A DNA stretch of 64,000 nucleotides, from NCBI RefSeq assembly GCF_046845755.1, contig NZ_CP177357.1, positions 4,092,001 through 4,156,000 on the forward strand, in the 5' to 3' direction. Shown here piece by piece: positions 32,932 to 39,857 of this stretch. Below the pieces are notes generated by a model that did not search any database, was not told the DNA's origin, and was given only the letters and a program-made list of their open reading frames with translations. Numbering within the stretch: the stretch's first letter is position 1; each line of letters starts with the position of its first letter. A program made the translations under genes and the position numbers. This stretch comes from Rubrivirga sp046845755. Lineage in GTDB: Bacteria > Bacteroidota > Rhodothermia > Rhodothermales > Rubricoccaceae.

Positions 32932-35487
32932 ATGATCTCCCCCTCCGAGACCGACCCGCGCCGCGTCCGGCACCGGCTCACCAGGCGGTATCTCACGGCG
33001 CTCGTCCTCTTGGCCATCGCCATCACCGCCGCCGAGGGGATCGTGCAGCACTCGCTCGGCCGGCTCGCCGACGACACGGCCGTGGTGAACCTCGCGGGGC
33101 GCCAGCGGCTGCAGAGCCAGCGGATCGTCCTCGCCGTCCGCGACGGCGACGCCCGGGCCGCGGCGGATGTGGCCTCGACGTGGGCCGGCGTCCACCGGGC
33201 GCTGCTCGACGGGGACCCGGCCCGGGACCTCGACGCGCTGGCTCCGGGCCCCGCCCGCATCGCGCTCGACGCCTTGACCGCCGACGTCTCCCGGATCGTC
33301 CGCGCCGTCGACGCTTTCGCGGCCGCGCAAGCCGCGGGCGACGCTCGCCAGGCGGGGCAGGCGGCCGGGGCGGTCGAGGTCGGGGCCGGGGCGTTCGTCG
33401 TCGGGATGGACGGCGTCGTCCGCGCGCTCGAGGCCGAGGCGGGCGGGCTCATCCGGCGGCTCCGGGCCGTCGTGCTGGCGGTCTGGCTGGTCCTGCTGGC
33501 GCTCGTCGTCGCGATCGGGCTGGGCGTGTTCCGGCCGGCGGTCGAGGGCGTCGTCGACTCGATGCAGCGGGTCGCGATGCAGGGGCGGCTGCTCCAGACG
33601 GTCATCGACACGATCCCCTCCCACATCTACGTCAAGGACCGGGCGGGGCGGGCCGTGCTCCGCAACCGGGCGAGCGCCGCCGCGCTCGGGTTCGAGGACC
33701 CCGCCCACACCGTCGGGCTGACCGACGCCGAGGCCGTCGCCGGCGACGCCCGGCACGACGAGACGGCCGGGCTCGCCGCGCTCTCCGATGACCTCGCCGT
33801 GATCGAGACGACGATCGCCATCGAGGACCAGGAGGAGCCCAACGGCGTGGGCGGCTGGCTGCTCACCAGCAAGGTCCCGCTGTTCGACGACGACGGCGAG
33901 GTCGCCGGGCTCGTCGGGGTCTCGCGCGACATCACGGCGCGAAAGCAGACCCAGGCGGCGCTCGTGGCGGCGACGGCGGCGGCCGAGACGGCGGTCCGCG
34001 CCAAGGAGACGTTCCTGGCCAACGTCGGCCACGAGATGCGGACGCCGCTCCACGCCGTGCTGGGCCTGTCGCGTCTGCTGGCGGCCAGCGAGGTCTCGGG
34101 CTCCCAGGGCGACCTGGTGCACGGGATCTCGCGGGCGGCCGACACGCTGCTGGGCCTGATCGACGACCTGCTCGACCGCGCACGCCTCGACGCCGGCCCG
34201 GCCCGCTTCCACCGGACCCCGTTCTTCTTGGCCGACGTGCTCGCCGACGTCCGCGACCTGCTCACGCCCGTCGCCGCCGACAAGGGCGTCGCCGTCGAGG
34301 TCGCCGGGCCCGACGGGATCGACACGCTGCTCGGCGACGCCAAGCGGCTCCGCCAGGTGCTGCTCAACCTGGGCGGCAACGCCATCAAGTTCACCGAGGC
34401 CGGGTCCGTCCGGATCACCGCCGCGATTGAGGGCCGCGAGGCGGACCGCCTGGACCTCCGGTTCGACGTCGTGGACACGGGCATCGGGATCCCGCCCGAC
34501 CAGCAGGCCCGCATCTTCGAGGCGTTCGTCCAAGTCGACGACGCTGCGACGCGGGCGCACGGCGGGACCGGCCTGGGCTTGTCCATCGTGCGCGATCTGG
34601 TCGAGCGGCAGGGCGGCACGGTCGAGGTCGAGAGCGCCGTCGGGGAGGGGAGCCGGTTCACGGTGCGGCTGTCGGTCGAGATCGCGCCGGTGTCGGACGT
34701 CGCGCCGAGCGCGGCCCCGGCCACACCGGCTGCCAACCTCGCGGGCGTCCGCGTGCTGGTCGTCGAGGACAACCCGACCAACCGGCTCATCGTCCGGCGT
34801 CAGGCGGAGGCCTGGGGCATGGCCGTGGCCGAGGCCGCGAGCGGGCAGGAGGCGCTCGACCACCTCGGCCGCGGGGCGCCCGTCGACCTCGTCCTGATGG
34901 ACCTCCAGATGCCGGGCATGGACGGCCTCGAGACGACGCGGCGGTTGCGCGCGGCCGGGCACGACGGGATCCCGGTCATCGCGCTCACGGCCTCGGCGCT
35001 GGCGTCGCGCCGGGGCGCCACGCTCGCGGTCGGGTTCAGCGACTTCGTGCTCAAGCCGTTCGAGCCGGGCTGGCTCCGGCACCGGATCGGGCTGCTGCTC
35101 GGGCGGGCCCGGCCCGCCGCGGCCGACACCGCGGCCATCGACCGCGGCCGCCTGCGCGAGAGCGCCGTCGGCGACCCCGACCTGGAGCGCCGCCTGGTGG
35201 CCATGTTTTTGGACGAGGCCGCCCGGTCCGCGGCGGCGCTCGCGGCCGCCGCCGCCGAGCACGACCGGGCCCGGCTCCGGGCCGAGGCCCACGCGCTCCG
35301 CGGGCAGGCCGCCTACGTCGGGGCCGGTGTGCTGGCCGAGGCGCTGGAGCGGCTCGAATCTGTCGCGGACGGCCCGGGCCCGTTTGCCGATCTTACCGAG
35401 GCCACCATCGAGGCGACCGCCGCCGTCGCCGACGCCACCTGGGCCCTGCGCCTCCTGTTTCCACCGCTTCCTGCCGATGCCCCCTGA
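32932..35487 (+). CDS. Hybrid sensor histidine kinase with receiver and Hpt domains
   Basis: 851 residues. Order: TM1 (~20-34), a periplasmic PilJ/NarX-type sensor with the NLAGRQRLQSQRI word near 53-65, TM2 (~178-200), PAS (~215-335), HisKA with phospho-acceptor His367 in FLANVGHEMRTPLH, HATPase (DTGIGIPPDQQ, GGTGLGLSIVRDLV), a receiver with Asp657 in LVLMDLQMPGMDG, and a C-terminal Hpt-like helix bundle with His787 in AEAHALRGQAAY. This set allows internal phosphorelay H-D-H. The receivers at 35477 and 35866 follow with overlaps and would be its output partners. The signal sensed is unknown. Start ATG 32932 is supported by the -10-like hexamer seven bases before it. Confidence 0.94.
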   Translation: MISPSETDPRRVRHRLTRRYLTALVLLAIAITAAEGIVQHSLGRLADDTAVVNLAGRQRLQSQRIVLAVRDGDARAAADVASTWAGVHRALLDGDPARDLDALAPGPARIALDALTADVSRIVRAVDAFAAAQAAGDARQAGQAAGAVEVGAGAFVVGMDGVVRALEAEAGGLIRRLRAVVLAVWLVLLALVVAIGLGVFRPAVEGVVDSMQRVAMQGRLLQTVIDTIPSHIYVKDRAGRAVLRNRASAAALGFEDPAHTVGLTDAEAVAGDARHDETAGLAALSDDLAVIETTIAIEDQEEPNGVGGWLLTSKVPLFDDDGEVAGLVGVSRDITARKQTQAALVAATAAAETAVRAKETFLANVGHEMRTPLHAVLGLSRLLAASEVSGSQGDLVHGISRAADTLLGLIDDLLDRARLDAGPARFHRTPFFLADVLADVRDLLTPVAADKGVAVEVAGPDGIDTLLGDAKRLRQVLLNLGGNAIKFTEAGSVRITAAIEGREADRLDLRFDVVDTGIGIPPDQQARIFEAFVQVDDAATRAHGGTGLGLSIVRDLVERQGGTVEVESAVGEGSRFTVRLSVEIAPVSDVAPSAAPATPAANLAGVRVLVVEDNPTNRLIVRRQAEAWGMAVAEAASGQEALDHLGRGAPVDLVLMDLQMPGMDGLETTRRLRAAGHDGIPVIALTASALASRRGATLAVGFSDFVLKPFEPGWLRHRIGLLLGRARPAAADTAAIDRGRLRESAVGDPDLERRLVAMFLDEAARSAAALAAAAAEHDRARLRAEAHALRGQAAYVGAGVLAEALERLESVADGPGPFADLTEATIEATAAVADATWALRLLFPPLPADAP

Positions 35488-35869
35488 CGACCGCCCCCTG
35501 AGGGGCCTGATCGTAGAGGACAGCCCCGTCTCGCGCGCCGTCCTCGAAGGCTACGTGGCGCGGCACTCGGGCGTGACGCTCGTCGCCAGCGTGGCCGACC
35601 CCGCCGGCGCCGCCAGCGCCCTCGACGCGCACGCCGTCGACCTCGTGTTCCTCGACATCGAGCTCGGCGACGAGTCGGGCCTGGCGATCGCCCGGCGGCT
35701 CGCGCCCGGCGTCCAGCTCGTCGTCACGACCGCGCGTGAGCAGTACGCGATCGACAGCGTCCACTTCCGCGCCGCCGACTTTTTGCTCAAGCCTATCGGC
35801 TACCGCCGCTTTGCCGAGGCCGTCGACCGGGCGCGACGCCTGGCCGGGCTCCGTCCCACCACCCCATGA
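35477..35869 (+). CDS. Stand-alone response regulator receiver
   Basis: 130 residues, a single REC domain: LIVEDSPVSRAVLEGYVARH with the acidic pair, Asp60 in LVFLDIELGDESG, the Thr in LVVTTAREQYA, and the Lys of FLLKPIGYRRF. The C-terminal ~15 residues have no DNA-binding domain. The receiver sequence is of the LytTR-associated type (D-I-E-L and KPI), but the LytTR output is missing. It overlaps the kinase gene by 11 bases, so it is translated in a coupled way and is probably a target or phosphate sink of its relay. Confidence 0.9.
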   Translation: MPPDDRPLRGLIVEDSPVSRAVLEGYVARHSGVTLVASVADPAGAASALDAHAVDLVFLDIELGDESGLAIARRLAPGVQLVVTTAREQYAIDSVHFRAADFLLKPIGYRRFAEAVDRARRLAGLRPTTP

Positions 35870-36450
35870 TGTCGACTCCGACCGCCCCCGACGACCCGAC
35901 CCCCGACGCCGACGCCACGCGGCGCGACCTCCGGGCCCTCGTCGGCCACCTCGAGGCCCTCCGCGATACCGACCTCGGCCGGCTCCAGCGGGCCCACCTC
36001 GGGCTCGCGGTGGCGGCGGCCCAGACGATCGGCCAGCGATTGGGGGCCCCGACCCCGTCCGCTCAGGTTCCGGACCCCGAGTCCCTGCTCCGGGTGCTCG
36101 TCGTCGACGACAACTCGATCAACGTCCACGTGGCGATGCGGATGGCCCGCGTGCTCGGGGCCGAGGCCGAGGGGGCGATGTCCGGCGACGAGGCCCTGGA
36201 GGCGCTCGCGGCCGCGCCCTTCGACCTCGTCCTCCTCGACGTGATGCTGCCCGGCGTCGATGGGATGGAGGTGGCCCGCGAGATCCGGTCGCGGTTCGGC
36301 GCGCGCCCCGTCATCGTCGGGGTGACGGCGCTGTCGCACGTCGAGAAGGCGTGCCTCAATGCGGGGATGTCCGCCGTCTTCGTCAAGCCGCTCCAACTCG
36401 AGAACGTCGCGGCGGCGCTGGACCTCGCCGAGGCGCCGGCCACCGCCTAA
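35866..36450 (+). CDS. Response regulator receiver with N-terminal helical extension
   Basis: 194 residues. The N-terminal ~75 residues contain a helix (RDLRALVGHLEALRDTDLGR and LQRAHLGLAVAAAQTIGQRL), possibly a dimerisation or docking segment. REC domain: LLRVLVVDDNSINVHVAMRM, Asp125 in LVLLDVMLPGVDG, then VTALSHVEKACLNAGMS with a Thr/Ser switch, and the Lys in VFVKPLQL. It resembles the receivers of hybrid kinases in the type that follow ATPases. No output domain. Start ATG 35866 overlaps the previous TGA (ATGA). Confidence 0.9.
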   Translation: MMSTPTAPDDPTPDADATRRDLRALVGHLEALRDTDLGRLQRAHLGLAVAAAQTIGQRLGAPTPSAQVPDPESLLRVLVVDDNSINVHVAMRMARVLGAEAEGAMSGDEALEALAAAPFDLVLLDVMLPGVDGMEVAREIRSRFGARPVIVGVTALSHVEKACLNAGMSAVFVKPLQLENVAAALDLAEAPATA

Positions 36451-36535
36451 GGCCTCACCCCCGCCTGGCCCCTTATTCAAGGGAGGCCTTTGTTCGAATG
36501 CGCGTCGCCATCGAGGCTGACGCCGGCGCAGCTCG

Positions 36536-36660
36536 CGGAGTCCCCCCTCATCGGATGAGGTCTCAGATCCCGCTTGCGGGGAGGGGGGCAGGGGGTGGTC
36601 GAACCGGCGGGCGCGAGCCCACCTGCTTGCGCAAGCCCGTCGCCATTCTCAGACCCTCCC
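36536..36660. repeat. Intergenic repeat island (GGGGGTGGTC and GCTTGCGCAAGC type)
   Basis: Contains GGGGGGCAGGGGGTGGTC near 36583-36600 (near-identical to 42834-42852), then GCGGGCGCGAGCCCACCTGCTTGCGCAAGCCCG, in which GCTTGCGCAAGC is a perfect 12-bp palindrome. Related words occur at 8.3, 42.5-42.9 and 53.7-53.8 kb. No gene. Confidence 0.65.
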
Positions 36661-36676
36661 CGCAGGCGGGACCCTG

Positions 36677-36719
36677 AAAACGCAGAGCGCCCCGCCAGCA
36701 GGGGCCGGCGGGGCGCTCT
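36677..36719 (-). terminator. Rho-independent terminator of the 36741-39708 genes
   Basis: Perfect 13-bp stem (36684-36696 with 36707-36719), 10-base loop, A run at 36677-36680 that reads as a short U tract on the minus strand. It starts 22 bases past the stop of the minus-strand gene at 36741. Confidence 0.87.
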
Positions 36720-36740
36720 CGAACGAGTCGAGCGGGCCGA

Positions 36741-38147
36741 CTACTCGGCGTCCGCCGGCACGATGTCGACGATCACGCCGGCCTGGGGCTGGAGCCGCGT
36801 GCGGAGCATCTCGCGCGTGTCGGGGTGGACGGCGAACTCGACCGGGCCGCCCTCGGGCGCCTGCGCCTCGACGATCCAGGCCGAGACGCCGTCGACGTCC
36901 TCGCGCCCGATCACCGTCACGACGGTCTCGCGCGGGCCGTCCTCCGACGAGATGGTGTGGACCGCGCCGCGCCAGCCCTCCTCGAAGGGCACCAGGCGGA
37001 CGATCTCGAACACCCAGGTGCCGGCGTAGGCCGGCATCTCGAACGCCATCTCGACGGGCTCGGGGTCGGCCTCCCCCTCGGTCTTGGTGCCCGAGACGGC
37101 GTCGGCCGTGTACGTGAGGTCGGTGATCGAGCCGTTGTTGTCGCTCCGCACCGAGATCGGCGCGAGCGAGGGGTAGGCGGCGACGGCCGTCTCCGAGGTC
37201 CGCTGGCCGGCCATCGCGATGACCGTCGTGGTGGTGAGCGTCACCGTCCCGGCGGCCTCGTCGACGACCAGGCGGCGCGTGGCCGTGCCGGCGTCCTGCT
37301 GGATCGGCTGGACGATCTTGACGACGTAGTCGCCTTGGTAGTCCGTCAGGCCGGAGAGGTCGAGGCGGTCGAGGCCGGGGCGCAGCTCGACGGCCGGCGT
37401 CTCGGCGTTCATCGCCGCCAGCATCTCCTCGGTGACGGGCTCGGTGATGACCTCGGTGTTGCCCTGCGCCGTCGTCGTGGAGGCCACCAGGATCCGGGTG
37501 CCGTCCTCGACGAAGTACTTGCGGGCCGACGAGCCGCGGCCCTGGCTCGTCTCCTCGACGACCCAGGCCGTCACGGTCGAGCCGTCGGCGCGCTCGAAGT
37601 CCTGCTGACCGGTCACGGTGAGGGTGTAGTCGCGGATGCGGCGCTCCGACGTGAACGTCGGGACCGTCGCCGTGTAGCCCTCCGCGAACGGGAGCGCGCG
37701 GGCGATGACGGGGAGCGCCTCGGGGAAGAAGACCTCGGCGGGCAGCGTGATGTCGAACGGGAGCGGCTCCCAGTCGCCGCGCCCATACGTGCCGGTGACC
37801 GTCGTGCCGTCGTAGCGCGTCATGCCGGTCGAGCCGCTCGTCGAGCGCTCGCGCATGATGGGCGCCAGCGTCGGCCACGCCATCGAGACGGTGACGTCGT
37901 AGACCTGGCCGGCGCGGGGCACGTCGGCGTTCGTGCGCATCGTGATGGTGTCGCCGTCGCGCTCGACGGTCGTCGCGACGAGCCCGAGGTCGGTCGGGCG
38001 GGGCTCGGTCACGCGGACGCGGACGGTCTCGGTGTCGAGCGAGAGGCCGGCGGTCAGCAGGTCGGGGTGGCCGGGCCGCAGGGTGACCTGGGCAAAGGCC
38101 GGGGCCGCGACGACGGCGAGAGCCATCAGGGCGAGGAATGCGCGCAT
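36741..38147 (-). CDS. Secreted two-module protein of unknown function (paralogue family member 3)
   Basis: 468 residues. Signal peptide MRAFLALMALAVVAAPAFAQ. It has two copies of one module. Module A (about 22-250) contains VTLRPGHPDLLTAGLSLDTE, ERDGDTITMRTNAD, AYPSLAPI-like words, a 'YTATVPTFTSERR-type' strand and a terminal CxxY/FVEDGT segment. Module B (about 255-468) repeats the plan: VVKIVQPIQQDAGTATRRLV, AAYPSLAPISVRSDNNG and VFEIVRLVPFEEGWRGAVHT with a closing FAVHPDTREMLRTR. The two genes just upstream each encode one module, so duplication and fusion explain the row. Related to DUF3108-like outer proteins by pattern only. Start ATG 38147 marks the signal peptide; the ORF extends to 38213. 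Confidence 0.75.
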   Translation of the reverse strand: MRAFLALMALAVVAAPAFAQVTLRPGHPDLLTAGLSLDTETVRVRVTEPRPTDLGLVATTVERDGDTITMRTNADVPRAGQVYDVTVSMAWPTLAPIMRERSTSGSTGMTRYDGTTVTGTYGRGDWEPLPFDITLPAEVFFPEALPVIARALPFAEGYTATVPTFTSERRIRDYTLTVTGQQDFERADGSTVTAWVVEETSQGRGSSARKYFVEDGTRILVASTTTAQGNTEVITEPVTEEMLAAMNAETPAVELRPGLDRLDLSGLTDYQGDYVVKIVQPIQQDAGTATRRLVVDEAAGTVTLTTTTVIAMAGQRTSETAVAAYPSLAPISVRSDNNGSITDLTYTADAVSGTKTEGEADPEPVEMAFEMPAYAGTWVFEIVRLVPFEEGWRGAVHTISSEDGPRETVVTVIGREDVDGVSAWIVEAQAPEGGPVEFAVHPDTREMLRTRLQPQAGVIVDIVPADAE

Positions 38148-38267
38148 GTGTGTCGGGTGTGTCGAAAAAGGGGACAGGGAGGATACGAGCCGGGCCGCCC
38201 CGTGGTCCGGCACGCCGCCGCCCGCCGACGGGCCTCGTCGGCGGGGGCGGAACGTGGGAGCGGGCGG

Positions 38268-38972
38268 CTAGTCGGCCGGGGCGATCTCGATGCGGACGCC
38301 GGGCTGGGGCGAGAACCGCGTCACGAGCAGCTCGCGCGTGTCCGGGTCGACGAGGTAGGTCATCGTGACCGGGCCCATCTGGCCGGCCACGGCCACCCCC
38401 GTCCGGTCGCCGACGGCCTCGCTCGCGCCGACCGTCAGGACGGCCGTGCCCTGCTCCTCGGGCGACTGGGCGAAAAAGGCGGGGACCGTGTATACGGCGC
38501 CCTCGTCGAGGGCAACGCTCTGGGCGATCTCGCCCAGCCAGCCGCCGTCGAAGACGGGCCCGTCGGTCATCAGCAGGACCGTCGCCGCCTCGCCCTGGCG
38601 CGGCGCGACCATCCCGGCCACGCCCTCGTCCATGAACTCCAGCGAGATCTCGGCCATCCCACCCGCCGACGAGTGCGTCATCGGCGCCAGCGACGCCGCG
38701 TCGGCCACCAGCGAGTCCGTCTGGGACATCCCCTGGCTCGGAATCGCCATGGTCGTGACGCGCGTGACGACGCCGTCCGCGAGCGAGATCGTCTGGGTCG
38801 CCGTGCCGACGTCCTGTTGGACGGGGGCGACCAGGCGGACCGTGAACGCCCGCGTGCCCGGCGTCAGCCAGTCGGTCGTCAGGGCGCCGTCGCCCGGCGC
38901 GAGCGCGAGCGTGTCGGGGGCCTGGGCGCTGGCGGAGGCGGCGAGCAGGAGCGAGAGGAGGAGCAAACGCAT
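38268..38972 (-). CDS. Secreted single-module protein (paralogue family member 2)
   Basis: 234 residues with signal peptide MRLLLLSLLLAASASAQ. One copy of the module found in its neighbours: FTVRLVAPVQQDVGTATQTI, MSQTDSLVADAASLAPMTHS, LEFMDEGVAGMVAPRQGEA, VALDEGAVYTVPAFFAQSP, and YLVDPDTRELLVTRFSPQPG. The last phrase (DPDTREL...) recurs in all three paralogues. Function unknown; secreted, probably periplasmic or outer-membrane facing. Lies 10 bases downstream of the neighbour at 38983-39708 and 120 bases from 36741-38147. Confidence 0.75.
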   Translation of the reverse strand: MRLLLLSLLLAASASAQAPDTLALAPGDGALTTDWLTPGTRAFTVRLVAPVQQDVGTATQTISLADGVVTRVTTMAIPSQGMSQTDSLVADAASLAPMTHSSAGGMAEISLEFMDEGVAGMVAPRQGEAATVLLMTDGPVFDGGWLGEIAQSVALDEGAVYTVPAFFAQSPEEQGTAVLTVGASEAVGDRTGVAVAGQMGPVTMTYLVDPDTRELLVTRFSPQPGVRIEIAPAD

Positions 38973-38982
38973 GGGCGGGAGG

Positions 38983-39708
38983 CTATCGGGGGGTGGCTTC
39001 GATGAGGTAGCCCGGGGCGGGCGCGACGGTCATCTTGAGGAGGTCGCGGGTCTCGGGGTCGACGAAATAGCGCTGAGTGCGGCCGTCGACCGTGGATTCG
39101 ACGACGAACGCCGACACGGTCGACCCGTCGGGGCGGGGGGCGTCCTCGCGGCCGACGACGGCGATGGCGGCGTCGCGGAAGCGGTGCTCGCCCGAGAAGG
39201 TGGGGGCGGTCGCGGTGTAGCCCTCACGGAGCGGGACGGCGCGCGCGAGGATCCCGATCGAGCCGGGCCCGAAGACCGGCGACTCGGCCGTCAGGTCGAA
39301 CGCGAGCGGCGTGGCGCCGTCGTCGCCGAACGCGCCGGTCATCCGCAGGCCGTCGAAGGCGACCTCCTCGCGGTCGCCGTTGTTGAGGTCGGTCGACGCG
39401 TACGCGACCGGCGCCAGCGAGGGCCACGCGAACCGCGTCGTGTCGCGCTGGGTCTGGCCGCCGCCGCCGGGCATCGAGAGGTCGATGGCGCGCCTGACGG
39501 TGATCGTCCCGTCGTCGTGCGCAGTGACGGTCTCGGTGATCGTGCCCAGGGCCTGGACGGACGGCTGGACGATCCGGACGTCGAGCGTCACGTCGCGGAC
39601 CGTGACGGCGTCGGTGGCGAGGTCGGGGTGGCCGGGGGCCAGGACGGCGGCGTCTTGGGCGAGAGCGGGGGCCGCCAGCAGGACGGCGGCGAGAGCGAGA
39701 AGGCGCAC
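38983..39708 (-). CDS. Secreted single-module protein (paralogue family member 1)
   Basis: 241 residues with signal peptide MRLLALAAVLLAAPALAQ. Module words: AVLAPGHPDLATDAVTVRDV, VRIVQPSVQALGTITETVTA, TTRFAWPSLAPVAYASTDLN, LREGYTATAPTFSGEHRFRD, VSAFVVESTVDGRTQRYFVD and PETRDLLKMTVAPAPG. These line up with module A of the 36741 protein and, less closely, with the 38268 protein. No catalytic residues are evident. First gene of a three-gene minus-strand row that ends in the terminator at 36677-36719. Confidence 0.75.
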   Translation of the reverse strand: MRLLALAAVLLAAPALAQDAAVLAPGHPDLATDAVTVRDVTLDVRIVQPSVQALGTITETVTAHDDGTITVRRAIDLSMPGGGGQTQRDTTRFAWPSLAPVAYASTDLNNGDREEVAFDGLRMTGAFGDDGATPLAFDLTAESPVFGPGSIGILARAVPLREGYTATAPTFSGEHRFRDAAIAVVGREDAPRPDGSTVSAFVVESTVDGRTQRYFVDPETRDLLKMTVAPAPGYLIEATPR

Positions 39709-39763
39709 GGGACGAGTCGGAAAGTGTGCCGGGCGCTACGGGGAGGGCCCTGCCGGGTTACGG

Positions 39764-39857
39764 GGAGAGGAGGGGAGGAGTAGAAGAGGAGGGTGTCAGA
39801 CCAAGGGCCTCCGTCCGCGCGCATCCTCTATTCCTCTTCTCCTCCTGTCCTCTTCTC
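39764..39857. repeat. Imperfect purine/pyrimidine palindrome between ccmF and the paralogue row
   Basis: A left arm of G/A-rich sequence (about 39764-39793) and a right arm of C/T-rich sequence (about 39822-39857) are largely reverse complements (shared core GGAGGAG-AGAAGAGGA), separated by about 28 bases. A long imperfect hairpin would form. It ends at the ccmF stop and could serve as its terminator, though there is no U tract. Confidence 0.6.

Noticed and set aside
31164..33626. Very long minus-strand frame (820 residues) ending as the rhodanese
   Set aside because: Only the last 123 residues match rhodanese; the upstream part is antisense to the transpeptidase and kinase.
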